Positions 29,327 through 40,264 of a stretch of 64,000 nt of DNA are shown here, piece after piece. Source of the DNA: Axinella damicornis (taxonomy: Eukaryota > Porifera > Demospongiae > Axinellida > Axinellidae); contig OZ007508.1 in the NCBI GenBank assembly GCA_963931865.1, positions 12,026,781 to 12,090,780 on the forward strand, given 5' to 3'. The first letter of the stretch is position 1. Each line of letters opens with the position of its first letter. A program made the translations under genes and the position numbers. Under the pieces are notes generated by a model, which saw only the letters and a program-made list of their open reading frames with translations, made no database searches and was not told where the DNA came from.

Positions 29327-31523
29327 TTAGAATCCCCCAGCTTCATAAATGACCCCCCCTTCCATCACATGTGCCTCTTCTGCACCTTTCTCCGCCGCCC
29401 GCTTCGATTTCCTCCGCTCCTTGGCCACCGCAACCTCCCTAGCAACCGCTCTCTTGATACGGGTAGAATCCTTCTGTTCAAGATGAGTAGTGCAGAGAGG
29501 ACCAGCATGAATGCCCATGCGCTCCAGAAGAGGAAGCAGAGCCTTCCGACCACTGTTGAACACAAGGACAGCATGACTGGTAGCAATCTCAATGGTTGCC
29601 TTGCCAACGAATTCTGTTTTAGGTGCCCGAGCCCAAACCAGTTTGTTGAAACTCTCGTTTCTATTCTGCGTGGCCCCAAGCAAACATTTCTGTAGCAGCT
29701 CTTCCTTACATAGATCGTCAAAAGTGGGTTTGAGGTATTTCTCGAAGTCTGCAGGAATCTTGGGTGTATGTGGTGGCATCCCACCGTGATTGAGTGCTAG
29801 TGCACGTTGGTACTTGCACCAGCTATTAGCACCCTCTGGGCAACAATGGTGCTGAGGTCTCTCATCAGTAGAGAGGGAGTGGTAGAACACTGCCCAGCAA
29901 GCCTTCTTCATATGCCAGCAAGGTCATTGGTGTGGCCCGGATGGCATTCCCATAGTAAACCTGCATGTGTACAATAGCATAAAATGCGAAGCAGAAATTG
30001 TTCCTTGTAAACAAACCTGGAGGAGGTCTACTGTCTTGTCATTCATAGTCCCATGAATGCAATTTTTCACCGCCTTGGTGACCAGGGCCACAACTTCCTT
30101 GGAAGGAAGTGCCTTCCCCTTGCCTTTCCCCTGGAACTTCCCCCTCACCTCCTTCAACCTTTCCTTCAGCTTGGTCACCTTGTCCTGTGCTGCCTTCTTC
30201 TCAATCCCTATGACGTTCAAAAAAAAGAGAGTGAGTGATCAGAGCATAATACACAGCATCAGACACGCTAAATTCACCACCTTAAGTACACCCATGCACA
30301 GTGTATGTCAAGTTCCCAAAACGGTCACTCACCTTCTTGACATCACGGAGACATTTACCCACTCGCTTCTGGACATGACCTACACACTCATGCTTGACTA
30401 TGGTCACCTCATTCAGGCGCTGGATGGTCTTCGAGTCACCATCACTGATGACCGAAGTGTACCTTGTGGATAGATCGACAAAAAATTAGACTGATGTATT
30501 CAAACAAATTGTCTCCTCATACCTGAGGTGAAGTCTCTCAACGGATCTGCTGAACAATACTGTTGCTGCCTTCCATTCCATAGCAGGTGAAGAACCGTCA
30601 TAGTTGCATTCACACTGCTCCCGATGGCCCTCCCACCACTCAGCAAACTCCTCCGACTCAGGATCCATCTTCTGATGAGCACAGACAATACAGCGCTTCG
30701 ACTTGATCTCATAGTCAAGCACTTGTCCACTCTCCCAAGCAATAACAACAACCACCCCATATGTTGCTGTGAAACCGCACTTGGACCATGTGCCATCACA
30801 AGTGACAGCAACATCAATGACGTCCGTGAGCTCGACACCATGGAGTTGGTGGAGATGTGCAGAAGCTGCAAGCATGTTCTCAGACGCTGTCTCTACAGAG
30901 AACCCAGCCAGAACCTTGGTGTGCTCACTGAAGGAGGTAGGGGTCACTGGAGGAAGCATGTCCATCATTCCACAGAAGGTCTGCAGGCTAGCTTGCCCTC
31001 TTCCTATTGTCCGCATTGCCACGACAGATCTCACGTTTAGAGACTTCGCATCAGAAGCATAAGGATCTGATATCTTCACCTCCCTGTTACACGCAATATT
31101 GGTGCAACAGACTACCAGCTTGGACACTAGCCCCCTCCTACTAACCAGGTTCTCCCTGACAGTGAGGGGAGAGCCACAGCCAGAGCACACACCGCTTTCA
31201 CTCACTGCTTGAGAAAGTCTTTCACAGTTCACGAGACGGTAGCCTTTTAGCTCCCCCATGTATACATAGTCATCAGACTCACAAGTACTGGATGCACTGG
31301 GGTGTGATGACCTCAAGCCTCTTCTAGAGGGCTCGCTCGATGATGGACATCGTGGACAGATGGCCAGCTTTTTACCGCTAGCTGTCTCCAAGGGGGTAGG
31401 TCTCTCAACTGGAGCTTCAGCTGGGTCAACCCCACACTCTACAGCACGAGCTGGGTTCAGCAAGTGCTGGGATGTCCCGTGGAAGCCCTTTGGCCTCTTG
31501 TTGAACAACTTGGTACGAGGCAT
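29327..31523 (-). pseudogene. Mutator-like transposase-domain gene, four exons
   Basis: Minus strand. Exon 1 31523-30528 starts MPRTKLFNKRPKGFHGTSQH, has a CxxC zinc-like pair (CSGCG at ~125, CCTN-IAC at ~150) and the core DVAVTCDGTWSKCGFTATYG with VLDYEIKSKRCIVC. Exon 2 (about 30462-30331; acceptor CCACAAG, donor GTGAGT) gives SVISDGDSKTIQRLNEV and HECVGHVQKRVGKCL. Exon 3 (about 30208-30017) is basic and ends LLQ. Exon 4 (from about 29967) encodes YYGNAIRA and, after a frame break near 29910-29935, KKACWAVFYHSLSTDERPQH, GANSWCKYQRA and TQNRNESFNKLVWARAPKTE to the stop at 29327. This matches the order of the metazoan Mutator-like transposase domain proteins that I know from sponges, corals and arthropods. 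DGTW, SDGDSK and the later E-containing segment are candidate catalytic positions. One or two small indels near 29920 inactivate this copy. Confidence 0.7.
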
Positions 31524-31604
31524 GGCTCTGCCTTCTCAACAAAAAATGTACAAGAAGTACTACACAGTGTAGCTGGTATTTCTTTCTTTTTTTTTTTCTT
31601 TCTC

Positions 31605-32090
31605 TACGAGGGGCAACCGCACTCCTGGTAGCCGTTGCAACGCCGGCTGTGACTCTCCGTAGCGCAAGCTAAGTATCGCAGTTAGTTCCAAATAACGCAC
31701 ATGCCACGTGGCAATCACGCTTAGTCGAACGCTAGCAATGGCGACCAAAGGGAAGACACGAAATTATAACAGTACTTACAACCTTGCCAGCACGGTGAGT
31801 TTTGGTATGTAAGCGTCAGTGAACGACACCGATCACGGCCGTGTGGTCAGAATCTTCGTGTGCCTTTCCCGAGGGCTGTACTGCCACCGGAAGTCGAAGA
31901 GAGCGCTCGAGCAATGGTGGCCAACGGCGAGACAAAAGCGTTCATATCTCTACCACCAAGGTGAGTTTCAGCACAATTATTTTGATTTTGTGTCACTGCA
32001 TCATAGCGATCACGACGGTGTCGTCAGAATCTTTGTAAGCCATTCCGAAATAGTCGAACGTTTCAATGATTACATTATATTATATTATAT
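31605..32090 (+). mobile_element. Dimeric ATG-splice-donor repeat, copy A
   Basis: Begins TACGAGGGGCAACCGCACTC and contains two related half-units. Half 1 has CCACGTGG, then GCAATGGCGACCAAAG.. ending CAGCACGGTGAGT; half 2 has CCACCGGAAGT, then CGAGCAATGGTGGCCAACGG ending ACCAAGGTGAGT. Lacks the 36-bp end unit; it abuts copy B head to tail. Confidence 0.85.
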
Positions 32091-32780
32091 TACGAGGGGC
32101 AACCGCACTCCTGGTAGCCGCGGGTAAACGGTAGCACAAGCTAGGTGTGACAGTTCGTTCCAATTATCACACATTATGTGAGTACCATGATGGATATATA
32201 TAGGGAAGATCAGAAATTATATAGAGTGCTATCAAGTCTCAAGTACCATTCATAGCCGCGTTGCAACCCCGACGTAGCGCGAGCGCGAGCTGCAATTCGT
32301 TCCAATTAACGCACATGCCACGTGGCAACCACGCTCAGTCGATCGCGAGCAATGGCGACCAAAAGGAAGACAAGACATTATTACAGCACTCGCAACTTTG
32401 CCAGCACGGTGAGTTTCGGCATGTAAGCGTCAGTGAACGACAGCGATCACGGCCGTGTGGTCAGAATCTTCGTGTGCCTTTCCTAAGAACGGTACTGCCA
32501 CCGGAAGTCGAAGAGAGCGCTCGAGCAATGGCGGCCAACGGCGAGACAAAAGCGTTCATATCTCTACCACCAAGGTTAGTTTCAGCACAATTATTTTGAT
32601 TTTGTGTCACTGCATCATAGCGATCACGACGGTGTAGTCAGAATCTTTGTAGGCCATTCGGAAATAGTCAAACGTTTATTAATTATTTAGATTAGTTTAG
32701 AATACATTACGCGGCACAATTTTCTCTATACCAGGAGTGTAATATTACGCGGCACAATTTTTCCTATACCAGGAGTGTAA
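32091..32780 (+). mobile_element. Dimeric ATG-splice-donor repeat, copy B
   Basis: Same organisation as copy A, with an extra ~140-bp insertion after the left end (32120-32260) and two 36-bp end units (32707-32742, 32745-32780). The first ATG cassette (32352) encodes MATKRKTRHYYSTRNFAST before GTGAGT; the second (32528) encodes MAANGETKAFISLPP and its donor has decayed to GTTAGT. Confidence 0.85.
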
Positions 32781-33140
32781 TTTACACTGTATATACAAGG
32801 AATAAATCTGTAACTAAGTATAACTTCTGTAATGGTCGCACTGGGCTGAGTGCCACTTTTTGAAATGATTTTTTTTTTGTAAAACAGAAGTTGAGTTTAC
32901 AGGCCTCACAATGGTAGATAGTTTTCCTGTGCACTCCTTTAGTGATGCGACAATAGTTTTGGGCTGTAAAAGAAATGACAATTGGTGAGGTGCCCGAACT
33001 GTGGATTTAGCGTGCCTCCAGCGCTCACCAATTGGTATGTGATACTCCTTGTCGTCACTGTCATCCACAGAACGTGAATTACCCATGCATACACCAGTTC
33101 CTACAGGTAATAAAAATAACACTATAACTATAACTATCTT

Positions 33141-33682
33141 CAAGAGCGCATAAGTAGGTCGCACCCCCGGGAGTAAGAGCGTGTAACTTCAATAGGCGCC
33201 CGCAATGCGGGCGGAATACTTGAGTTGCACTAAAAATAGAACATCCGGTCGCACCTGAAGCCGTACGGCGGTAATTGTGAACGCGTTAGCAAGTGCGAAG
33301 ATCTAAGTGGCAAGCAATTCGGCTCCACCTATAACCCACTGTGGCGATCGTTGCTGATGTCGGCGTCCTCCACCTCCAGCCTCAGGTAAGCGCATCCACA
33401 CAATAACCATTGTTGTGACTGTTCGAGTAGACTAGGTTATAGCCTTGTCGCTTCCTGCCGTCACTTGGTTCAGAACTACACAGCTGTGCACAACAACACA
33501 GAATAATGACCATGGTGTCGCCGCTCCATGGATCCAGTCAATTATCACGTGGCGGAAAGAATCAATACAAGAGTGTTTAGATGCGCTATAGCTATTTTTA
33601 GTACAACTCATGTATTTTGCCCGGTTTGAATTTTCCAGATGTTACACGCTCTTACTCTGTGTGACCTACTTATGCGCTCTTG
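33141..33682. mobile_element. 542-bp internally deleted relative of the P-like transposon, TSD CTATCTT
   Basis: Starts CAAGAGCGCATAAGTAGGTC and ends CCTACTTATGCGCTCTTG. CTATCTT lies at 33134-33140 and 33683-33689. Its left ~160 bp correspond to the inverted right end of the 4,990-bp element, and its right ~150 bp to the inverted left end, so it sits in the opposite orientation and lacks both genes. Confidence 0.9.
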
Positions 33683-33697
33683 CTATCTTGTAATGTT

Positions 33698-34172
33698 ATT
33701 GAGGGGCAACCACACTCCTGGTAGCTGTTGCAACCCCGGTTGTGACTCACCATAGTGCAAGCTAGGTATCGCTGTTAGTTCCAAATAACGCACATGCCAC
33801 GTGGCAACCGCGCTCAGTCGATTGCTAGCCAAAGGCCGAAGCACTCACAACTTCACCAGCACGGTGAGTTTCGGCAGGCAGGCAAGTGGACGACTGCGAT
33901 CACGGCAGTATGGTCAGAACCTTTGTGGACCCTTCGTAAGAGCTGTACTGGCAATGAAAGCCGAAGAGAGCACTCGAGCAATGGCGGCTGACAGCACAAA
34001 AAAAGCGTTTGTATCTCCACCACCAAGGTGAGTTTCAGCACAATTATTATGTGATTGTGTCACTGCATGATCACGATGGTGTAGTCAGAATCTTTGTAGG
34101 CCACTCGGAAGTAGTCAAACGTTAATTTTTTTTACATTACACAGCACAATTTTCCCCCTACCAGGAGTGTAA
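33698..34172 (+). mobile_element. Dimeric ATG-splice-donor repeat, copy C
   Basis: Starts GAGGGGCAACCACACTCCTG and ends with one degenerate 36-bp unit (ACCAGGAGTGTAA). The first ATG is lost (GCTAGCCAAAGGCC in place of GCAATGGCGACC); the second is kept (GCAATGGCGGCTGACAGC) with donor AAGGTGAGT. It follows directly on the TSD of the P-like derivative. Confidence 0.8.
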
Positions 34173-34205
34173 TAATGCACCATTTGTACTCCTAAAGTAA
34201 CTTCT

Positions 34206-34279
34206 GGACTTAGGCGAGTGTAGATAGCTGCGCTATACGTTTGTGCATCATTGCAGCTATCTATGCACGCCTAAGTCCA
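34206..34279. repeat. Imperfect hairpin
   Basis: GGACTTAGGCG..GTAGATAGCTGC at 34206-34231 pairs with GCAGCTATCTATGC.CGCCTAAGTCC at 34253-34279. Probably a tiny fold-back element. Confidence 0.7.
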
Positions 34280-34289
34280 CAAGTCCCTA

Positions 34290-34868
34290 CACCCAGAAAT
34301 AAGCTTGACCTTCTTTCGCTAATAACAGGACTATTAGTAAACCGCCCGCCCACATAACTTCAGGTATAACGGCAACAATGAATAAATTAGAGGATCTCGT
34401 GCTTGAGACAGTACAAGGGGTAGTCACTTACGTACCGCTCGTAGAAGCGTTTTCGACCGGGATTAAGATGGAATCAAGCGACAATGGCCTTTATTGGAGA
34501 CGATCAAGCAATCAAGGTCTTGTTCGGAGGCGATCAAGGTCTATTTGGGAGGCGATCAAGATGTCCTCAGAGCGACAGTGTATCAACGTTGCAACGGTAG
34601 TTATACCATTGTCTCATGCCCAGATCTCGAGCCAAAGTATGGGCACAAGACTTTATTGACCCCACCTTCCTTACCATACTCGCCGCTCACCCTTGGACCC
34701 CTCCACCGGACACGTTTAGGACTTATAGAGGTAGAAGTCTATGCGAAACTTCGTATACAGTCTCCGTGAACCAAAACTTTAATACAAACTGATGTGTTAC
34801 ACAAAGAAATACACTCCTGGTGCATATATACAAGTGTACAAGTACATGGAAGAGGAAAAGGTCATATG
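34290..34868. other. No supported gene
   Basis: A 93-residue plus frame (34378-34659, MNKLEDLVLETVQGVVTYVP) contains an internal GATCAAG-type duplication and no recognised motif. I see no splice context. Confidence 0.3.
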
Positions 34869-35344
34869 TTACACTCCTAGTAGGGGAAAAATTGTGCCGC
34901 GTAATGTAAATAACCTTACACTACCTTGCGAATGGCCTACAAAGAATCTGCCTACACCATCGTGGTCGCTATCGTTCAGTGACCCAAGCGTACAATTTTT
35001 GTGCTGAAACTCACCTTGGTGGTGGAGATACAAGCGCTTTTGTCTCGCCGTGGCCGCCATTGCTGCGTCGAGCCCTCTCTCCGACTTCCGGTGGCAGTAC
35101 CGTTCTTAGGAAAGGCACACGAAGATTCTGACCACACAGCCGTGATCGCTGTCGTTCACTGACGCTTACATGCCAAAACTCACCGTGCTGGCTAAGTTGT
35201 GAGTGCTGTCTTGTCTTCCTTTTGGTCGCCATTGCTCGCGATCGACTGAGCCACGTGGCATGTGCGTTAATTGCAATAATTAGCTTCGCTACGGCGAGGC
35301 AACCGCGGCGTTGCAACGGCTACCAGGAGTGCGGTTGCCCGTCG
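34869..35344 (-). mobile_element. Dimeric ATG-splice-donor repeat, copy D
   Basis: Inverted relative to copies A-C. One 36-bp unit at 34869-34904, both ATG cassettes recognisable (second: GCAATGGCGGCCACGGCGAG; first: GCAATGGCGACCAAAAGG) with GTGAGT donors, and the CGCACTCCTGGTAGCC end at about 35336. Confidence 0.85.
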
Positions 35345-35981
35345 AAATAAACAAAAATAAAGAACTAGATTACGAGTCACGAGTACCTGGCAATGCCCGG
35401 GCTATCCGCTGTAGGCAGTTAGATCGAGTTGTGCAGTCAGAAAGTACTGTGACTACAGAAACTGTCTCAGGAACTCTCGTCTTCACCAAGTACGACAGAC
35501 TGAGAATCGATAAAAAACGGGCTGATATTCTATTATACGCGCAACTCGTTAACCGCGCCGCATACGTATAATATATACGGCATTGCGTGCGCACGTGATA
35601 TTGTATTGAGACATACGTAGTACATGCGTACGCGCGCGTGATGACGTACGTATTGTCGACGTGGCCATATGCCCGGCCTATTACATTTTAGAAGTGAAGG
35701 TTGAGAATGACACGTACATTTGTGAGGCCATCTTCTTCACCGCTGCAGTTAGTTTCTAGTAACTTGGTAACATAGAATAGCACGGACAGAAGTGTGCATA
35801 TATCCACAAAATGGAGCCTTCAAATGCTAGTACATGTTTTATGGATGAATAAAATAATTAATTGTATTTTTTCATGAAAAGTTTTTTCCTAGTTAAAGCC
35901 ACCCTTGATTAGTACATGTAAAGTTTATACAAGCATGTAGCCCACATAATTATTGGTGGTCTCACTTATTCTACCATGCAG
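35345..35981. other. No supported gene
   Basis: Short frames only. The stretch 35560-35650 is rich in CG dinucleotides and TACG/CGTA steps. The ankyrin exon acceptor lies at the right edge. Confidence 0.4.
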
Positions 35982-36080
35982 GATGGTCAGACAGCACTGG
36001 AGGAAGCCAGTTTTAAAGGCCACCAGAAGGTGGTGGAGCTCCTCCTGCGAGCAGGAGCCAACCCTGACCTACAGGACAAG
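35982..36080 (+). CDS. Intact single ankyrin-repeat exon
   Basis: A 99-nt, phase-0 exon between CATGCAG and GTGAGC encodes exactly one 33-residue repeat: DGQTALEEASFKGHQKVVEL followed by LLRAGANPDLQDK. The TALEEA, VVELLL and GANP positions match the ankyrin consensus. It is a close paralogue of the truncated exon at 18596-18681. It could still be spliced into a plus-strand ankyrin gene, but the nearest exons on either side are damaged, so function is uncertain. Confidence 0.65.
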
Positions 36081-36542
36081 GTGAGCACAGGACAGGACAG
36101 TTGTATACATGCAAACCTGAATAGTGAATGTGGTAGCCCTGCATCCTGTGAGACCAGGAGCTGGAGTGAAACTCCTCCTGCGCATACATACTCTGCTGCT
36201 GCTACTACAGTCCAGTAGTAGCAGCAGTGGCTCAGTTTCCGTGTATAGGGTCAAAGTTAACCAAATTGTCAGCTTGAGGGCAGTATCGTCACCAGGCGTA
36301 CTGAGGCTGTATGGACTGGAACCAATCTAGCCAAGTGTAGCTCTACTGTGCCTGCTCTATAAACCAGGAGCTGAAGTGGCATACCATACTACACATGTAC
36401 AGTGTGAAAAAGTACTCCTTCTCGAACATGCATCCATTGCTCTTTCAAGCCATGGAGCTGTTGAACCAAGCCATAATGCCAGGCAGATCCGTATCACCAC
36501 ATCATTCATGGTCATTAATGCTCCTAGGCCTTCCGTGCTGAC

Positions 36543-36681
36543 TCGATCAACAGATCTGACTGAGCATGGTCCTCACGTGGCATGTGCGTTAATTGGAATG
36601 AGCTGTAATGCTTACGTAGCTTGCGCTGCCAGCAAGCTGTAACCAGGGTTGCAACAGCTACCAGGGTGCAGTTTCCCCTCA
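36543..36681 (-). mobile_element. Partial copy of the dimeric repeat (left end only)
   Basis: Contains CACGTGGCATGTGCGTTAAT and the AGCTACCAGG.GTGC.GTT.CCCCTC end, but not the rest of the element. Confidence 0.7.
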
Positions 36682-36728
36682 AAATTAAATTGCAAATATT
36701 TCGCTAAAAATAGATTGATGTACGGATG

Positions 36729-37081
36729 CAGGGGCGGCGGCACGTATTTACAATTGGGGGGGCAAGCCAGTGGTGTAGCCTACGCACGCTGCCGAAGGCA
36801 GTGCATAGAGGCGCGCGGGGAAATTTTTTCGCCTCCATTTTTCAGTTGTCAGGATGGGCTCTCGTGGCACCTTCGTGCTTAAAAATTGTACTGCGCGTTC
36901 AGATGTATGAGGATCGATGCTGTGCCAGATCAGCAACTCGATTCGCATACATCACAAGGTTAGCCGAGTACTAAGTATAGGGCAGCCGTTGGATGTTTAA
37001 TAGTAGCTAGCTAGGAGTTAGGGGGGGCGATGCCCCCCCTAAATATTTTGGGGGGGGGGGGGGGGGAGCCCTTGCCCCCCT

Positions 37082-37114
<33 letters not shown>

Positions 37115-37128
37115 TGCCGCCGCCCCTG
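36729..37128. mobile_element. 400-bp TIR element with long G/C runs, TSD GGATG
   Basis: CAGGGGCGGCGGCACG at 36729-36744 is exactly inverted at 37113-37128. GGATG flanks at 36724-36728 and 37129-37133. CAGGGGCG-type ends recall hAT elements, whose TSD is usually 8 bp; only 5 bp match here. Inside are a CAGTTGTCAGGATGGGCTCT block shared with 2652-2700 and facing G and C homopolymer runs (37021-37110), which make this region prone to assembly error. Confidence 0.75.
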
Positions 37129-37139
37129 GGATGGCTTCG

Positions 37140-38040
37140 CTTCCTGGAGGGCTAGCTGATCCGCACTTGTTCTATCAATTCAATCGTGTACCTGCATGAT
37201 CCTTTGACCCCATGTTGACAACATTGGCCTTCGAACAGGCTAACAGGGCCCATCCCATGGTTGCATCGACTCTGATCACTTAGGAGTGCTGGCCCCTAGG
37301 ATTGGATATCCCTGTGGATATCCCACAGGGATAACGCCAAAGGTAGAAACCCCAAGAAGGCTAATCTGTACCACCACTAATTGTTGACAAACTGGATAAT
37401 AAGGACCCGGGGCTGCACTAAGATATATGGAATATAGGAATCCGATGCCCCTTCGGGTTCCCAGGGAAAAAAACCCTTGGCCAAGAAACATGTTATTATA
37501 CAATGTAGAGTGTGTGTGCCACTATTAGTGTTGCTTTCCTGCTGAGAGCGTGGATCTGCGGTATGGCTTGCTGCTGATTGAGGTTGAGGTGGCAGGTGTG
37601 GCCCACAGCTGCAGTGGGTTTGCACAGCGATGGCACTTTCTGGGATGTGCGGATTACTGTGGATGTAGTGCTGGTATGCCTGGCTTCATCTGCCTAGCTG
37701 CTGAATGGTTGCTTGTGAGGTGCCAGCCTCTGCTGCTGAAGTTGCACCACCAATATTCTGAAGCTGTGTGTGTGTTGTACCGGTGGGAACAATAACCTGC
37801 TCGCTGGAGCTGGCAGCGGAGGTGCTTGAATGGTGAGTGGACGACCATTGCTGAAATGAAATAGGGGTGCCATGTAGTTATCTCTACGGGATGTCAGGGC
37901 AATGTATCTGGCCATGTTGCTGTATGGATAGGTCACCCTGGTTAGCTTGTGAGTGGTGCCATCGCCCTGCTGGTCGGTCTTAGATCACATAAGGAAGAGG
38001 GTAAAGTTCCAGGGGGTCCATTTTAGAGGGGGGGGGGTGC
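37140..38040. other. No supported gene; possible 3' part of the Ginger-type relic
   Basis: Several short frames on both strands without motifs. GGATATCC repeats occur at 37304-37330. If the relic at 38045-39480 were complete, its right terminus would lie here, but no CCGG/CCGT-flanked terminal repeat was found. Confidence 0.35.
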
Positions 38041-38044
38041 AAAT

Positions 38045-39480
38045 TCAATATGACAGTTCACCTTCAGAAGTCGTCATCTGCTTTTTAGCCACAAATCGAT
38101 GCTGCCCTAGCCTTCTTCGTCTCCACGATTTGGGGTAACACTCCAATCTGTTAAGAACAAAGCACTGCTTTAGGTGTTCCCTCATCTTGGTTTGTTCGAA
38201 GGTCTGGAGATGAGGATCCTGGCCACCACAAAGTGCTGTCACAAAGCAAATTGCAAACAAGCCACAGTCCGATCCACCATTCTGACGCTGGACATCCACA
38301 AAGCAAATCTGGAACTGTGACTGGTGTTCTGAGGATGGCTGCCAACTGTACACGAAGTGATTGGGATCCAATTGAGTATGAGGGGATGCTATCATATACA
38401 TCCACTACACCGGGAGGACAGTTCATATATTGGACGCACAGACCCAGTGCTGCCCACTGATGTTGATGATCTGGCATCTGGATCGGAGTCCCATTTCAGC
38501 TTGCACTGAAGCTGCAGAGTACTTTGGAGACCATTCAGGTTGGGATAGTGCTTTCTCAGTAGCAGATTTGTCGAATGGACATGGGCATCAGAGAGCCACA
38601 CCCCTGTCTCCAGAATGCTCTTGTCCTCATCTGTTAGGCCAAGGCTCTTTATGCAGGACTTGCCGGGAGCATTGCTAGCAGAGGGAATCGGAGTCAGAAA
38701 TGGTTTCCACTGACAATTGGGGAGGAATAGTTTTATCCAGTGGACTCGCCTAAATGGTTGGAGTATAGGAATATATGTTTTTGTGCAACACATCCAATGA
38801 ACTACCACAATACACTATGAACCCCCAGGAGAGGAACCAACTATCTGTGATTATCAACATACGTCATCATTTGAAAGTGGAGGTAGGATGAGTTGCTTGT
38901 CAGGTGAGGTGTCCTCGTCACCAGGTGGGATGAGTTACTCGTCAGGTGAGGTGGCCTCCTCGTCACCGGATGAGATGAGTTGCTCGTCAGGTGAGGTGGC
39001 CTCCTCGTCACCGGATGAGATGAGTTGCTCGTCAGGTGAGGTGGCCTCCTCGTCACCGGATGAGATGAGTTGCTCGTCAGGTGAGGTGGCCTCCTCGTCA
39101 CCAGGTGGGATGAGTTGCTCGTCAGGTGAGGTGGCCTCCTCGTCACCGGATGAACCGAATGATAAAAGGACCTTGCCAAAGGTAGTCCAGTTTGCCACCT
39201 TTACGCTTCTTCCTCCTGAAGTCTTTCTTCAACACCTTTCTTCAACACCTTAACGTCCAAACATGGACTCAAATGGAGTATGCTTTGTTGACTCTTGGAC
39301 TGCTGTATTGTAGCTGTACACTACTTCAGCCACGTTCTCATCCCATGTTTCACGAGTGTCTTGAGCAAACATGGCAAGAGAGTTCACCAACGTCTGATTG
39401 TACCGTTCGTCTAGCCCATTGGCTTGAGGATGTTAGGCGGTTGTGAGCCGATGTTGTATTCCAAACCTTTCGGTTAGCTG
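38045..39480 (-). pseudogene. Ginger1-type transposase relic: gypsy-like integrase plus Ulp1 protease
   Basis: Read on the minus strand from 39480. First the second half of a gypsy-like integrase core: FGIQHRLTTA, HPQANGLDERYNQTLVNSL (with the E of DDE), VVYSYNTAVQESTKHTPFES. Then a basic stretch and the GPF motif (RKKRKGGKLDYLWQGPFII, 39225-39165), then a repetitive acidic or Ser-rich region (38886-39155). Last comes a C48/Ulp1-type cysteine protease: GQHWVC (His), VVDVYDSIPS (Asp) and QNGGSDCGLFAICF (Gln, Cys) spread over three frames between 38470 and 38230. Ginger1 DNA transposons are described as gypsy-integrase transposases with GPY/F motif and a C-terminal OTU or Ulp1 protease, which is exactly this order. 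The N-terminal half of integrase is missing, an in-frame TAA replaces the Tyr of YHPQ, and at least three frame shifts make it inactive. Confidence 0.75.
38886..39155. repeat. 45-bp tandem repeat, five to six units
   Basis: Unit GATGAGATGAGTTGCTCGTC..GTGGCCTCCTCGTCACCG (15 codons; DEMSCSSGEVASSSP on plus, SGDEEATSPDEQLIS on minus). Open in all three minus frames, because 45 is divisible by three and the unit lacks stops. It lies between the integrase and protease parts of the Ginger1-type relic and may be an expanded linker. Confidence 0.9.
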
Positions 39481-39774
39481 GTAGCTTAGCTGCAATAGAA
39501 TTATGAATCCTGAATAAAAGATTTTTAGCTTGACCATTGAAGTTTATTATTGTTTGTCAGTAACTTACTTCTCAATGATTTTTCCTTTCTTCATAGAAGT
39601 AGAAACAGTCACCCCTCTACAGTGCAGCCATCAACGTAGCTCTGAAACGGTTTGCTTCTCAATAGGAGGCTGAAGAGACGCTCCAGGGATGTCATCTTCA
39701 GTTAGAGTAACATCTGCTGTCTCAAAGCTCTTACCAAGTTCACTGGCACTAGCAGTCATTGTTCATGTACTTCA

Positions 39775-40264
39775 TTACACTCCTGGTAGGGGAAAAATTG
39801 TGCCGCGTAAATAATGTTTGAGTACTTAGGGTTGGCCTACAGAGATTCTGACTACACCACCGTGATCGTTATCATGCACTGACCTGAATGTAAAAAGTTG
39901 GTGCTGAAAGTCATCTTGGTCGTGGAGATATGAGCGCTTTTGTCTCGCCGTTGGCCACCATTGCTCAAGCGCTCTCTTCGACTTCCGGTGGCAGTACCGT
40001 TCTTAGGAAAGGCACATAAAGATTCTGACCACACGGCCTGTCGTTCACTGACGCTTATATACCGAAACTCACTGTGCTGGCTAAGTTGTGAGTGCTGTAA
40101 TAATGTCTTGTCTTTCTTTTGGTCGCCATTGCTCGCGATCGACTGAGCGTGGGGTTGCCACGTGGCGTGTGCGTTAATTGGAACGAAATGCAGTACTTAG
40201 CTTGCGCTACGGCGAGTTGCAACCGGGGTTGCATCGCGGCTACCAGGAGTGCGGTTGCCCCTCG
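39775..40264 (-). mobile_element. Dimeric ATG-splice-donor repeat, copy E
   Basis: One 36-bp unit at 39775-39810, then TGTTTGAGTACTTAGGGTTGG, both half-units and the CGCACTCCTGGTAGCC end (40241-40264). The second cassette's ATG is altered (GCAATGGTGGCC). The uninterrupted ..TTGGCCTACAGAGATTCTG here is the empty site for the fold-back element at 62550-63684. Confidence 0.85.

Noticed and set aside
34378..34659. 93-residue plus ORF near the dimeric repeats as possible cassette partner exon
   Set aside because: No acceptor site in the right place and an internal short duplication explains most of the frame.
38886..39155. Possible CRISPR-like array
   Set aside because: The 45-bp units are directly contiguous with no unique spacers; this is a coding-frame minisatellite in a eukaryotic context.
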